Of a DNA stretch of 64,000 bases, positions 36,308 through 46,400 are shown one piece after another. The position numbers and the translations under genes are program-made. Below the pieces are notes generated by a model. That model worked only from the letters and a program-made list of their open reading frames with translations. It made no database searches and was not told where the DNA came from. Numbering within the stretch: position 1 is the first letter of the stretch; every line of letters starts with the position of its first letter. Source of the stretch: [Actinomadura] parvosata subsp. kistnae (lineage in GTDB: Bacteria; Actinomycetota; Actinomycetes; Streptosporangiales; Streptosporangiaceae); contig NZ_OOHJ01000015.1 of the NCBI RefSeq assembly GCF_900323885.1, positions 930,001 through 994,000 of the forward strand. Direction: 5' to 3'.

Positions 36308-36988
36308 ATGGCCGAGCAGGGCACTCCGGTCCGTCTGTCGAATCCGTTCGCCGCCGTCGCGGGAGCCGGCGGCGTCGTCATGGACGTGCCGGAGTACCAA
36401 GCCGGGTTCGACCGCGACCACGCGGCCTGCACCGAGCCGATGTGGAAGCTGGAGCGCGCCCAGACCTTCTACGAGCCCGACGTGGCGAGCTGGCGGGCCA
36501 TGATGGACGGCGACTGGGAGCGGTCGCTGGCCCTGATCGACGACCTGGCCGCGCCACTGGCCGACTACTTCCGCCGCTGCCAGCCCGTCAGACGCTTACG
36601 CGTGGTCGAGCTGCCGGTGACCCCGTACCTGCAGTGGGAGATGCACATCCTGGCGCTGCGCGCCGAGGCGGGCTCCCCCTGCCGGGTGGTGCCCGCCGCG
36701 CGCGTGGCCGACCTCGACCCGCTGCCCGAGCTGGTGATCTTCTCCCCGTCCCTGATGTACGAGGTCCTGTACGACGAGTACGGCGGCGGGCGCGGCGGCC
36801 GCCGGATCACCGATCGCGCGGTGGTCGAGCCCTGCCTGGACGCCGTCCGCGACCTGTTCGGCGAGGGCGAGGACGTCCGCGACTTCCACCGGCGCGAGAT
36901 CGTGCCGCTGCCGCCGCCGGTGATCACCGACGAGATGCGGGCCGCGCTGCCCGCCTACGCGCACCGTACCGAGGAGTTCAGGTTCTGA
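36308..36988 (+). CDS. DUF6879-family protein
   Basis: 226 aa. WKLERAQTFYEP near residue 46, then GDWERSLALI, VVELPVTPYLQWEMHIL and LMYEVLYDEYGGG match the actinobacterial DUF6879 family. In many actinobacteria these genes sit with XRE regulators and DUF397 proteins; neither is adjacent here. Function is not established. Its last 11 bases overlap the end of the convergent beta-mannosidase gene. Confidence 0.75.
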   Translation: MAEQGTPVRLSNPFAAVAGAGGVVMDVPEYQAGFDRDHAACTEPMWKLERAQTFYEPDVASWRAMMDGDWERSLALIDDLAAPLADYFRRCQPVRRLRVVELPVTPYLQWEMHILALRAEAGSPCRVVPAARVADLDPLPELVIFSPSLMYEVLYDEYGGGRGGRRITDRAVVEPCLDAVRDLFGEGEDVRDFHRREIVPLPPPVITDEMRAALPAYAHRTEEFRF

Positions 36989-39314
36989 CCTCCTCGTTGA
37001 GGCATCTCAGGACCGGGAAGCGGGTCAGCGCGGCCGGGTCCAGCTCGCGCGCGGTGCGTACCTCGAAGACGGCGCTCTCGCCGGGCAGCAGCGTGACGAG
37101 CTGGTCGTCCACACTCGCGTCGGGGTCGAGCCGGTCGGGGAAGAGCGCCAGCTCGCGCAGCACGCTCGCCGCGGTGACCGTCACCCGGTAGCCGCCGGGC
37201 ACGCGCTCCGCGTGGGCGTCGCAGGCGGCCGGCGGGTAGGCGACGGCGGTGTCCTCGGCGTAGCCACGCACCGTGGCCGCCCCGTCCAGCCGGGCGGTCA
37301 GCAGCTCGCGGGCGGGGTCGTCGGGGGTGGCCACCGAAGGCGGGAGCGCCACCCTGAGCACCGAGCGGGGCGCGGCGTGCACGGCGACGACCTCCTTGGC
37401 CAGCGGCCGGCCGTCGAGGCCGCGGCGTTCCAGGCGCAGCTCGCCCGTCCACGGCTCGCCGGTGTCGTTGACCAGGGCCGCCTCGCCGTCCTGGATCGTG
37501 ATGAGCCGGTCGGCGTAGGCGCGGCGCAGCGCGTACCAGAGGGGTTTGCGCCGCCCGTCGCCGTCGACCGCCGACCACGACGTGACCGGCCAGCAGTCGT
37601 TGAGCTGCCAGACGATCGTGCCCATGCAGTGCGGCATGAGCGCCCTGAACCGCTCGATCCCGAACGCCATCGCGCGGGCCTGGTTGAGCTGCGTCAGGTA
37701 GTGCCAGTCGTCGAACGTCTCCGGCCGGGGCAGGTGGTCGCCGAGGCCGCGCAGCAGCTTGTCCTGCCCGTCCACGGCCTTCTGGTGGGAGGAGCCGGGG
37801 GTGAGCGGGTCGTCGGAGGAGGCGCGGCGCAGCGTGGCGTAGGCGGGCGGCCCCTGGAAGCCGAACTCGGCCACGAACCGGGGCCGGTAGGCGGCGTAGC
37901 GGAGGTAGTCCTCGCGGTTCCAGACGTCCCAGATGTGGATCGTGCCGCGGGCCGGGTCGTTCGGGGGCAGGTCGGGCGCGCCGGAGTAGGGGCTGCCCGG
38001 CCAGTACGGGCGGGTCGGGTCCAGCTCGGCCACGATCGACGGCAGCAGGTCGTGGTAGTAGCCCGCGCCCCAGCTACGGCCCGCGAGCTTGTCCTGCCAG
38101 CCCCAGTCGGCGTGGCCCTCCAGGTTCTCGTTGTTGCCGCACCACAGGACGAGGCTGGGGTGGGCGGCCAGCCGGGCGACGTGCTGCCTGGCCTCGGCCT
38201 CGACCTCGGAGCGCAGCGGCTCCTCCTCGGGGTAGGCGGCGCAGGCGAACGGGAAGTCCTGCCACACCAGCAGGCCGAGCTCGTCGGCCAGGGAGTAGAA
38301 GTCCTCCGACTCGTACAGGCCGCCGCCCCACACCCGCAGCAGGTTCACCCCGGCGGCGGTGGCCTGCGCGAACCGCTCGGCCAGGCGCTCCCGGGTGACG
38401 CGGGAGGGGAAGCAGTCGTCGGGGATCCAGTTGACGCCCCTGACGAACACGGGCACGCCGTTGATGATGATCCTGAACGCGTCGCGGTCCAGCTCGACGT
38501 CCCTGAAGCCGATCCGGCCGCGCCACTCCTGCTCCCCCAGCCGCACGGCCAGGTCGTAGAGCGGCTGCTCGCCGTGGCCGCGCGGCCACCACAGCTCGGG
38601 ATCGGGGACGCGCAGCTCCACCACGCCCGCCTGCCCGTCCAGGCGCCGCTCGGCGGTGACGCCCCCGACGGTGACCACGATGGGCTCCTCGCTGGGGCGA
38701 TCCAGCCGTACGTGCACCCGCACGTGCCCGTCGGCGCGGGCGAGCGGGCGCACCTCGGCCAGCCGGGCGCCCGACCAGCTCTCCAGCCCGATCGGCCGCC
38801 AGATGCCCGCCGTCACCAGGGTCGGGCCCCAGTCCCAGCCGAAGTTGCAGGCCATCTTGCGGATGAACGGGTACGGCTCGTCGTAGGCGCCGGGCCGCTC
38901 CCCCAGCTCCGCCCGCCGCGCCTCGGCGTAGGCGTAGGCCGAGGCGAAGCGCACGACGAGCTCGTTGGCGCCCTCGCGCAGCAGGTGGCGGACCGGGAAG
39001 CGGTAGGAGCGGTGCTGGTTGGCGGTCTCGCCGATCAGGACGCCGTTCAGCGTCACCGCCGCGACCGTGTCCAGGCCCTCGCACACCAGGTCGGTGTGCT
39101 CGTGCCCGTCCGGCTCCCAGGTGAACGAGGTGCGGTAGGTCCAGTCCGTACGGCCGATCCAGGCCAGCCGGTGCTCGTTGTCGTCCAGGTACGGATCCCC
39201 GATCGCCCCGGCCGCCAGCAGGTCGGTGTGCACGCAGCCCGGCACGCTCGCGGGGATCTCCCCCGTGCGCTCCGACGACAGGATCCAGCCGCTGTGCAGC
39301 GGACGGTGGTTCAA
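36978..39314 (-). CDS. Beta-mannosidase, glycoside hydrolase family 2
   Basis: 778 aa. Releases terminal beta-mannose from manno-oligosaccharides. GH2 layout: N-terminal jelly roll (PASVPGCVHTDLLAAG, WIGRTDWTYRTSF), immunoglobulin-like domain, then a TIM barrel with acid/base E396 in WCGNNENLEGH and nucleophile E483 in VAEFGFQG; KMACNFGWDWGP is typical of beta-mannosidases. There is no signal peptide, so it acts in the cytoplasm on imported sugars. It starts 10 bases after oppF and is the last gene of the six-gene operon, which implies that the transporter brings in beta-mannosides or mixed beta-oligosaccharides. Confidence 0.93.
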   Translation of the reverse strand: MNHRPLHSGWILSSERTGEIPASVPGCVHTDLLAAGAIGDPYLDDNEHRLAWIGRTDWTYRTSFTWEPDGHEHTDLVCEGLDTVAAVTLNGVLIGETANQHRSYRFPVRHLLREGANELVVRFASAYAYAEARRAELGERPGAYDEPYPFIRKMACNFGWDWGPTLVTAGIWRPIGLESWSGARLAEVRPLARADGHVRVHVRLDRPSEEPIVVTVGGVTAERRLDGQAGVVELRVPDPELWWPRGHGEQPLYDLAVRLGEQEWRGRIGFRDVELDRDAFRIIINGVPVFVRGVNWIPDDCFPSRVTRERLAERFAQATAAGVNLLRVWGGGLYESEDFYSLADELGLLVWQDFPFACAAYPEEEPLRSEVEAEARQHVARLAAHPSLVLWCGNNENLEGHADWGWQDKLAGRSWGAGYYHDLLPSIVAELDPTRPYWPGSPYSGAPDLPPNDPARGTIHIWDVWNREDYLRYAAYRPRFVAEFGFQGPPAYATLRRASSDDPLTPGSSHQKAVDGQDKLLRGLGDHLPRPETFDDWHYLTQLNQARAMAFGIERFRALMPHCMGTIVWQLNDCWPVTSWSAVDGDGRRKPLWYALRRAYADRLITIQDGEAALVNDTGEPWTGELRLERRGLDGRPLAKEVVAVHAAPRSVLRVALPPSVATPDDPARELLTARLDGAATVRGYAEDTAVAYPPAACDAHAERVPGGYRVTVTAASVLRELALFPDRLDPDASVDDQLVTLLPGESAVFEVRTARELDPAALTRFPVLRCLNEEVRT

Positions 39315-39324
39315 GAAGCTCTCC

Positions 39325-40199
39325 TCAACAGGTCTCGAGCCGGGCGCACGCGACGAAGTGCCCCGGCGTGGCCTCGTACAGGCCGCCGGAGCCGCCCTTG
39401 CGGTGGTACAGGCAGGTCTCGACGGGCACGGCGTCGTCCCAGGGCTCGTGCAGGCGCGGCACGGCCGACAGCAGCTCGCGCGTGTACGGATGCAGCGGAT
39501 CGCCGAACACCGACCCGGTCGGCCCCATCTCCACGACGCCGCCCTTGCGCAGCACCACCGTGCGCTCGGCGAGGTAGTTGCCCAGCGACAGGTCGTGCGT
39601 GATGTAGAGCACGCTCAGGCCCCTGGCCTTCAGCTCAGCCAGCAGGTTGAGCACGTCGATGCGGGTGGAGGCGTCGAGCATGCTGGTGATCTCGTCGGCG
39701 ACCAGCAGCTTGATGTCGAGCAGCAGCGCGCGGGCGATGAGCAGGCGCTGGAGCTGGCCGCCGCTGAGCTGGTGCGGGTACTTGCCGAGCACCTGCCCGG
39801 GGTTGAGCCGCACGTCGCGCAGGGCCGCCTCGACCCGCTCGGCCCACTGCGGCGCCGGCACCGACGCGTGGTACGTCTCCTTGATCATGGCGAAGACCCG
39901 GTCGGCCTTGAACACGGGGTTGAAGGAGCTGAACGGGTCCTGGAAGATGCCCTGGACGCGGCGGTAGTACTCCTTGCCCGGCTTGACCGGCAGGCCGTCG
40001 AAGGTGATCGAGCCGCTGGTGACCGGGTTCAGGCCGAGGATCATCCGGCCGATGGTGCTCTTGCCGCTGCCGCTCTCGCCGATCAGCGAGACGACCTCGC
40101 CCGGCACGACCTCGAAGGTCACGCCCTTGACGGCCGCGACGCGCCTGCCGCCGAAGGCGCCGACCCGGAATTCCTTGGTGACGTCGTGGAGCTTCAGCA

Positions 40200-40200
<1 letters not shown>
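39325..40200 (-). CDS. Oligosaccharide/peptide ABC transporter ATPase (OppF-like)
   Basis: 291 aa. Walker A GESGSGKST, signature LSGGQLQR, Walker B LLVADEITSMLD, and the OppF-type C-terminal extension after VGDPLHPYTRELL-like sequence (here FGDPLHPYTRELL), ending ACARLETC with cysteines reminiscent of the iron-sulfur tail of this group. Its ATG at 40200 overlaps the oppD stop by one base (TGATG). It forms a heterodimer with the OppD-like ATPase. Confidence 0.92.
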
Positions 40201-41137
<937 letters not shown>

Positions 41138-41141
<4 letters not shown>

Positions 41142-42022
41142 GTCTCCCTCAGTTTCGGGTTGAAGACCTCGTCGAGCCCGACGTTGGCCACGTACAGGGC
41201 GCCCACGATGGCCGTGATGGCCGCGCCGGGCGGCACGAACCACCACCACAGGCCGAGCTGGAGCGCGCTCCACTGGTTGGCGTTCTGCAACATCAGGCCC
41301 AGCGAGACGCCCTCGGTGGGGCCGAGCCCGATGAAGTCGAGCGAAGAGGCGATCAGCACCGCGCCGCCGAACAGCAGGATGAACGTCATGAACAGGTAGG
41401 AGCTCATGTTCGGCGCGATCTCCTTGGCGATGATCCGCCCGGTGCCCGCGCCGCTCATCCTGGCCAGGTCCACGAACTCCCTCGTCCGCAGCGAGAACGT
41501 CTGCGCCCTGATCGCCCGCGCCGCCCACGGCCACTGCGTCAGCCCGATGAACAGGCCCTGCACGGCCACGCTGCGGATGCCCAGGTAGGCGTTGATGATC
41601 AGCAGCACGGCGAGCGTGGGGATGACCAGGATGACGTTGGTCAGCATGTTGAGGATCTCGTCCACGATCCCGCCCCGGTAGCCGGCGACGAACCCGACGA
41701 CCATGCCGATGACCGCCGCGATGCCGCCGCCGATCACGCCGACCGCGAACGTGCTGCGCAGCCCGTGCACGAACTGCAGGAACACGTCCTGGCCGAACGT
41801 GGTGGTGCCGAACCAGTGCTCGGCCGACGGCGGGGTCATGGGCTTGGGGCCGTACTCGTTGGGCGCGCCCCCGAACAGCACGGGGCCGAGCAACCCCAGC
41901 AGGAGCAGCACGAGCACGATGCCGAAGCCGGCCATCAGCTTGCCGTTGCGCACCGCGAAGTAGAGCGCCTCGCGCCGGACGCCGGCCGGCTCCCGCGGCG
42001 CGACTTCCTGGAGTGTCGTCAT
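41138..42022 (-). CDS. ABC transporter permease (OppC-like)
   Basis: 294 aa with an N-terminal hydrophobic helix (FGIVLVLLLLGLLGPVLFG), the OppC_N region, and five further helices. The EAA-type loop is seen as SLRTREFVDLARMSGAGTGRI, which docks on the ATPases. Coupled by ATGA to both neighbours. Confidence 0.92.
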
Positions 42023-43014
42023 GCCTGCGCACCCGCCATTCCCGCCCTGGTCCGCGGATCGACCACGACGTAGACGATGTCGATGATGAAGTTGGCGATC
42101 AGCACGCCGAGCACGATGAACAGGAACGTGCCCTGCAGCAGGAAGAAGTCCTTGTTCTGGATGGCCTTGAGGATGAGGCTGCCCAGGCCCGGATAGGCGA
42201 AGACGATCTCGGTGACCAGCGCGCCCGCCACCAGCACGCCCAGTTGCAGGGCCAGGCCGGTGATCTGGGGCAGCACGGCGTTGCGGAAGGCGTAGCGGCG
42301 GATCAGCCGGCTCGGCGCGCCCAGCGCCGACAGGTAGTTGGAGTAGTCCGACTCCAGCTCATAGATGATCATGTTGCGCATGCCGATCGCCCAGCCGCCC
42401 AGCGCCACCAGGAACAACGACAGGAACGGCAGCGTCCAGTGGTGCAGCAGGTCGAGCAGGAACGCCCCCGACCAGTTCGGGCGCATCGAGAAGCTGTAGC
42501 CGCCGGCCACCGGGAACCAGCCGAGTATCACGCCGAACGCCCAGGCCAGCAGCACGGCCAGCCACATGTACGGCATCGCGGTCAGCACGTAGCCCACCGG
42601 CAGCACGGTGTTGTCGAGCAGCTTGCGCCGGGCCGCGTACGCGCCGAACTGGTTGCCCACCACCCAGCTCAGCAGCACCGACGGGACGATCAGCGCCAGC
42701 GTGTACGGCACCGCCGTGGTGATCACGTCGCTGACCGGCGTCGGGAACAGCCAGATGCTGACCCCGAAGTCCCCCCGCAGCAGCGCGCCCCAGAAGTTGA
42801 GGTACTGCTGCCACAGCGGCTGGTCGAGCCCGAACAGGCTGGTGTAGTAGGCCCGCATGGCCTCCACGGCCTCGGGCTTGGTGACGTTGGCCCGCGCGAC
42901 CATGCTGGCGACCGGGTCGCCCGGCATGAAGCGCGGGATCATCCAGTTGACCGTGACGGCGACGAAGAAGGTCAGTCCGTAGATGAGCAGTTTCCTACCG
43001 AAATAACGACGCAC
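42019..43014 (-). CDS. ABC transporter permease (OppB-like)
   Basis: 331 aa, six helices. N-terminal RRYFGRKLLIYGLTFFVAV and the loop YELESDYSNYLSALGAPSRL (EAA-type motif) mark the OppB/DppB class, with RYAFRNAVLPQITGLALQLG following. Its stop overlaps the OppC start. Separated from the binding-protein gene by 79 bases that carry a stem-loop. Confidence 0.92.
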   Translation of the reverse strand: MRRYFGRKLLIYGLTFFVAVTVNWMIPRFMPGDPVASMVARANVTKPEAVEAMRAYYTSLFGLDQPLWQQYLNFWGALLRGDFGVSIWLFPTPVSDVITTAVPYTLALIVPSVLLSWVVGNQFGAYAARRKLLDNTVLPVGYVLTAMPYMWLAVLLAWAFGVILGWFPVAGGYSFSMRPNWSGAFLLDLLHHWTLPFLSLFLVALGGWAIGMRNMIIYELESDYSNYLSALGAPSRLIRRYAFRNAVLPQITGLALQLGVLVAGALVTEIVFAYPGLGSLILKAIQNKDFFLLQGTFLFIVLGVLIANFIIDIVYVVVDPRTRAGMAGAQA

Positions 43015-43035
43015 GTGTGTTGTCTCCGTGGAGGT

Positions 43036-43069
43036 CCCCCCGCCCCGGGGATACGCGGGGCGGAGGGAT
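43036..43069 (-). terminator. Intercistronic stem-loop after the oligosaccharide-binding protein gene
   Basis: Arms TCCCCCCGCCCCG (43036-43048) and CGGGGCGGAGGGA (43057-43069) pair with one mismatch around an 8-base loop. Position and likely role match the hairpin after the xylose-type binding protein. Confidence 0.65.
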
Positions 43070-43093
43070 CGGGGGGTTGGTCCGGCCGGCTCG

Positions 43094-44851
43094 TCAGGAG
43101 GCCGCGGGCTGGAGCTGGGTGAGCGTCTCGAAGCCGCCGAGCTCGAGCCAGTTGCGCCACATCACGGCGCCGGTCTTCGGCGCGCTGCCGGCCGCGGCCG
43201 GCCAGTTCTTCCACACGGCGGTGCTCGACTGCGCCCAGAGGCCGTTGTACCAGAGCGGGATCACCGGCAGGTCGTCGAGATGGATCTGCTGGAGCTGGGA
43301 GATGATCTTCTGCATGCCCGCCGTGTCGTCGGTCTTGACCTGGTCGAGCTGCTGGACGAGCTCCCACGCCTTCTTGTTCTCGTAGCGGGCGAAGTTGACC
43401 GTGTTCTGCTGTTTCTGCACGGGGAGCTGGAACATGTACTCGTAGTAGGTGTACGGCGAGTTCGACAGCTGCCGCTCGTTGTTGATGAGCAGGTCGAAGT
43501 CGCCCTTGGCACGCCGCTCGACCAGCGCGTTGAAGTCGGGGAAGTCGGGCGTGATCTGGATGCCGGCGCTCTTCGCGCTGGCGGAGATCGACCGGGCCGA
43601 CTCCATCCAGTCGGTCCAGCCCGACGGCACGATCAGCGACAGGCTGATCTTGGAGCCGTCCTTGTTCTCCACGAACCCGTCGCCGTCGGTGTCCTTGTAC
43701 CCGGCGTCGGCCAGCAGCTTCTTGGCCTTGGCGGGGTCGAAGGCGAAGCCCTTGGCGGAGACCACGCCCTGGTCCACGTACTTGTCCCACTGCGGCAGCA
43801 GGCCGGTGGGGCTGGCGGCCTTGACGAGGTTGCCGTACACGCCCTCGACGATCTTCTTGACGTCCACGGAGGAGGCCAGCGCCTTGCGGAAGGCCGGGTC
43901 GTCCATCGGCTTCTTGGTGGTGTTGGGCACCAGCCACGCCGTGTTGGCCGACAGCATGTACGGGGGCTCGTTGTAGTACGTCGTCAGCCCGAAGTTGCCC
44001 TTGACCAGGTTGGCCACGCCGGGCAGGAAGTTGTTGCTGAGGTCCAGCCCCTTCTGCAGCAGCATGCCCATCGCGACCTCGTTGCTCGGGGTGGCGATGT
44101 CGACGATGTAGCGCGGCTTGGGCTCCATGTTCAGCGCCGTCTTGCCCCACCAGTCGTCGCGCCGCTGCAGGACCACGCGGTCCTGGTCCTTGCTCAGGAA
44201 CTTGTACGCGCCCGTGCCCACCGGGTTCTCGTTGGTCCCGTCGAGCACCTCCTTCTCCGAGCGGCCCTTCCAGATGTGCTCGGGCACGATGGAGCGGCTG
44301 TAGAGGTTGAAGTCCCACTGCTGGTAGTTGGCCTTGGAGAAGGTGAACTTCACGGTCTGGTCGTCGACCGCCTCGACGCTCTTCAGCCAGTCCCACAGGT
44401 GGTGGTACGGGATGGTCTCCATCTTGCCGAGCTCGAAGGAGAAGACGACGTCCTTGGCGGTGAAGGGCTGGCCGTCGGCCCACTTGATCCCCTGGCGCAG
44501 CTTGACCTGGTACGTGGTGTCGTCGGTCCAGGAGCCGCTCTCGGCCAGCCAGCCGTTGAGCTTGGCCGCGTTGGGGTCGTAGTGGAACAGGGTCTCGTAC
44601 ACCAGGCCCTTGGTGCCGACCGCGGAGTCCCACTCCCTGATCGGGTTGAAGTTCGGCGGCGGGCCCCACTGGGTGCCGGTGGTGTAGAGCGTCTCGTTGC
44701 GCGGAAGCTGGTCGGGGTTGGCGCTGGCCGCCGCACCCTGGCTCTGCGGCTGGGAGGCCGGCGGGGTCGGCGTGGCTCCGCCGCCGGAGCAGGCCGCGGC
44801 GAGCAGGCCCGCCGCCACGAGCGGAATCATGATCCGAGCCCGGTTACGCAT
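43094..44851 (-). CDS. Family 5 solute-binding lipoprotein, probable beta-oligosaccharide binder
   Basis: 585 aa. Signal peptide with lipobox LLAAACSG, a P/Q/A-rich tether, then an extracellular solute-binding protein family 5 fold: LVYETLFHYDP, YQVKLRQGIKWADGQPFTAKD, GTGAYKF, DDPAFRKALASSVD. Family 5 binds peptides but also beta-gluco- and manno-oligosaccharides in several organisms. The CebR-type operator upstream and the beta-mannosidase in the operon favour the sugar role here (inference). ATG 44851 with GGAGGAAGGAGAG upstream. First gene of the operon. Confidence 0.9.
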   Translation of the reverse strand: MRNRARIMIPLVAAGLLAAACSGGGATPTPPASQPQSQGAAASANPDQLPRNETLYTTGTQWGPPPNFNPIREWDSAVGTKGLVYETLFHYDPNAAKLNGWLAESGSWTDDTTYQVKLRQGIKWADGQPFTAKDVVFSFELGKMETIPYHHLWDWLKSVEAVDDQTVKFTFSKANYQQWDFNLYSRSIVPEHIWKGRSEKEVLDGTNENPVGTGAYKFLSKDQDRVVLQRRDDWWGKTALNMEPKPRYIVDIATPSNEVAMGMLLQKGLDLSNNFLPGVANLVKGNFGLTTYYNEPPYMLSANTAWLVPNTTKKPMDDPAFRKALASSVDVKKIVEGVYGNLVKAASPTGLLPQWDKYVDQGVVSAKGFAFDPAKAKKLLADAGYKDTDGDGFVENKDGSKISLSLIVPSGWTDWMESARSISASAKSAGIQITPDFPDFNALVERRAKGDFDLLINNERQLSNSPYTYYEYMFQLPVQKQQNTVNFARYENKKAWELVQQLDQVKTDDTAGMQKIISQLQQIHLDDLPVIPLWYNGLWAQSSTAVWKNWPAAAGSAPKTGAVMWRNWLELGGFETLTQLQPAAS

Positions 44852-44924
44852 CGCTTCTCTCCTTCCTCCGCGCCCGGCGCGGAGGCTACGTACGCCTGTC
44901 AGACCCCCGATGGACCGGCCTTCC

Positions 44925-44938
44925 TGGGAGCGCTCCCA
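44925..44938. promoter_or_regulatory. Perfect CebR/CelR-type operator
   Basis: TGGGAGCGCTCCCA, a perfect 14-bp palindrome identical to the LacI-family CebR/CelR operator described for cellobiose/cellulose genes in Streptomyces and Thermobifida. Centre 80 bp upstream of the binding-protein start. Confidence 0.88.
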
Positions 44939-45017
44939 GAGCTGAGCGGAAACGTTCACCCCGTGCAGGCCGATGAAGGGATGCACTCTTGAGTAGACGG
45001 CAGACCGCGAAGAATCT

Positions 45018-45137
45018 GCTGAACCGGATAAGTACCGCGAACGTAAATTCCGCGTGTCCGCACAGTCAAGAGCCGTGACGCTTTCGATACGTCGCCCTGC
45101 GAGCGCTCTCAGCAGCTCCGGGGCTATCCGGTTCAGC
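45018..45137. repeat. 13-bp inverted repeats, 94 bp apart
   Basis: GCTGAACCGGATA (45018-45030) and its exact complement TATCCGGTTCAGC (45125-45137) bracket 94 bp that include the second CebR-like box. Confidence 0.75.
45098..45111. promoter_or_regulatory. Second, degenerate CebR-like box
   Basis: TGCGAGCGCTCTCA matches the perfect box at 12 of 14 positions, 173 bp farther upstream; it lies between two 13-bp inverted repeats. Confidence 0.5.
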
Positions 45138-45217
45138 CCCTGGCACGTGCCAACCTGGAGCCCTTGTCCCCCGTCCTCTTTCCGTCACATTCGCCACATA
45201 CGTGAAGGAACTCGACG

Positions 45218-45670
45218 GTGAGACTCGCCTCCACGCTCGCGGCCCTGCTCGCCACCGCCGCGACGCTCGGCACGGCCCTGCCCGCCCAGGCCGCCGCCCC
45301 CGCCCTCCAGATCGTGAAGATCTCCTACGACTCGCCGGGGGCGGACCGGCGCTCCAACAGCTCGCTGAACGCCGAGTACATCATCCTGCTCAACACCACC
45401 GGCAAGGCCGTCGCCCTCGAAGGGTGGAGCGTGCGGGACAAGACCGGCTACACCTACGAGTTCGGCGCCGACGTGCTGCTGGGCGCCAAGAAGCGGATCA
45501 CGCTGCGCACCGGGCAGGGCTCCGACGGGAGCGGCAGCGTGTACTGGAACCGCAAGCAGTACGTCTGGAACAACGACCAGGACACCGCTTACGTGCTCAA
45601 CCGCAGTGGCAAGCTCGTCGACTCCTGCTCCTACAAGGCCCGCAGCACCTCGGCCTCCGTCACCTGCTGA
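45218..45670 (+). CDS. Secreted lamin-tail-domain protein
   Basis: 150 aa. GTG 45218 with AAGGAA about 8 bases upstream. Signal peptide 1-26 (ending AQAAA), then a single lamin-tail (LTD) immunoglobulin-like domain: LNAEYIILLNTTGKAVALEG, WSVRDKTGYTYEF, GSVYWNRKQYVWNNDQDTAY, LVDSCSY. LTD domains occur in secreted actinobacterial proteins, often beside nucleases; here it is alone. Two cysteines at the end may form a disulfide. Role unknown, perhaps cell-surface or polymer binding. Confidence 0.85.
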   Translation: MRLASTLAALLATAATLGTALPAQAAAPALQIVKISYDSPGADRRSNSSLNAEYIILLNTTGKAVALEGWSVRDKTGYTYEFGADVLLGAKKRITLRTGQGSDGSGSVYWNRKQYVWNNDQDTAYVLNRSGKLVDSCSYKARSTSASVTC

Positions 45671-45677
45671 ATGCGAA

Positions 45678-45706
45678 CGGCGCTCCCGGCGATCCCGGGA
45701 GCGCCG
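45678..45706. terminator. Bidirectional hairpin terminator
   Basis: Perfect 12-bp stem CGGCGCTCCCGG (45678-45689) with complement 45695-45706 and a 5-base loop, between the convergent lamin-tail and RTX-like genes. Confidence 0.82.
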
Positions 45707-45714
45707 CCTCGGGA

Positions 45715-46278
45715 TCACTCGCAGAGCGTGACGGTCTCCGCGTCGCACTTGTCGGTGCCGTCGCCGCCGTTCGCGCTGTCGAGGCCGTCGCCGCCGATCA
45801 GCACGTCGTCGCCCGCCAGGCCCGCGAGCCGGTCGTCGCCCGCCTCACCGGCCGCCAGGTCCGTGGCCGTCCCGCCGACGAACTGGTCCGCGCCCGCGCC
45901 GAGGACGACCCTCGACCGCAGTGTGGTCCGGTTGACCAGCGTGTCGTCGCCGGCGCCCGTGTCGGCCACGATGGTGGTGACGCCGTCGGCGTCGCAGACC
46001 GACACGTTCTTGGCGCTCGCCACGCAACCGGCGCCGGGGAACAGCAGGCCGCCGTCGTTCCTGACCACCAGCCTGCCGCCCACCTGGGTCACCGTGATGC
46101 CGTCGTCGGCGCCGTCCGCCGTGATCCGCAGCAGCGGCGCCGACACGCTCACGTCGGCGGCGGCGTGGGCCGGCCCCGCGACGACGAACAGCGAGGCCGC
46201 CACGGCGGCGCCCGCCGTCAGCGCGCGCACCCCGTGCCGGCGCAGCACGGTGGCTCTCGACCGTCGTTCCGTACTCAT
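45715..46278 (-). CDS. Small secreted RTX-type calcium-binding repeat protein
   Basis: 187 aa. Twin-basic N-terminus and hydrophobic signal (LTAGAAVAASLFVVAGPAHA). The C-terminal half carries degenerate hemolysin-type nonapeptides (GAGDDTLV, LGAGADQFVGG, GEAGDDRLAG, LAGDDVLIGGDGLDSANGG) expected to form a calcium-binding beta-roll; four cysteines may stabilise it. No enzymatic domain is present. ATG with GGGGGAAAG upstream. Role unknown. Confidence 0.82.
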   Translation of the reverse strand: MSTERRSRATVLRRHGVRALTAGAAVAASLFVVAGPAHAAADVSVSAPLLRITADGADDGITVTQVGGRLVVRNDGGLLFPGAGCVASAKNVSVCDADGVTTIVADTGAGDDTLVNRTTLRSRVVLGAGADQFVGGTATDLAAGEAGDDRLAGLAGDDVLIGGDGLDSANGGDGTDKCDAETVTLCE

Positions 46279-46400
46279 CTTTCCCCCTCGGATGTCAGGC
46301 CGCCGCGATCGGCGGCCGAAGATGAGTACAGCTCGGGGCGGGCGGGAGCTCAGTGCCGGAACGGACAGGCGTTCTGTGCGGTAGTGCCTGGTCGGTCAGA

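Larger units (their letters stand above)
44852..45217. other. Divergent regulatory region
   Basis: 366 bp between the binding-protein gene and the lamin-tail gene. It holds both CebR-type boxes and the 13-bp inverted repeats; no further gene is seen. Confidence 0.75.
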
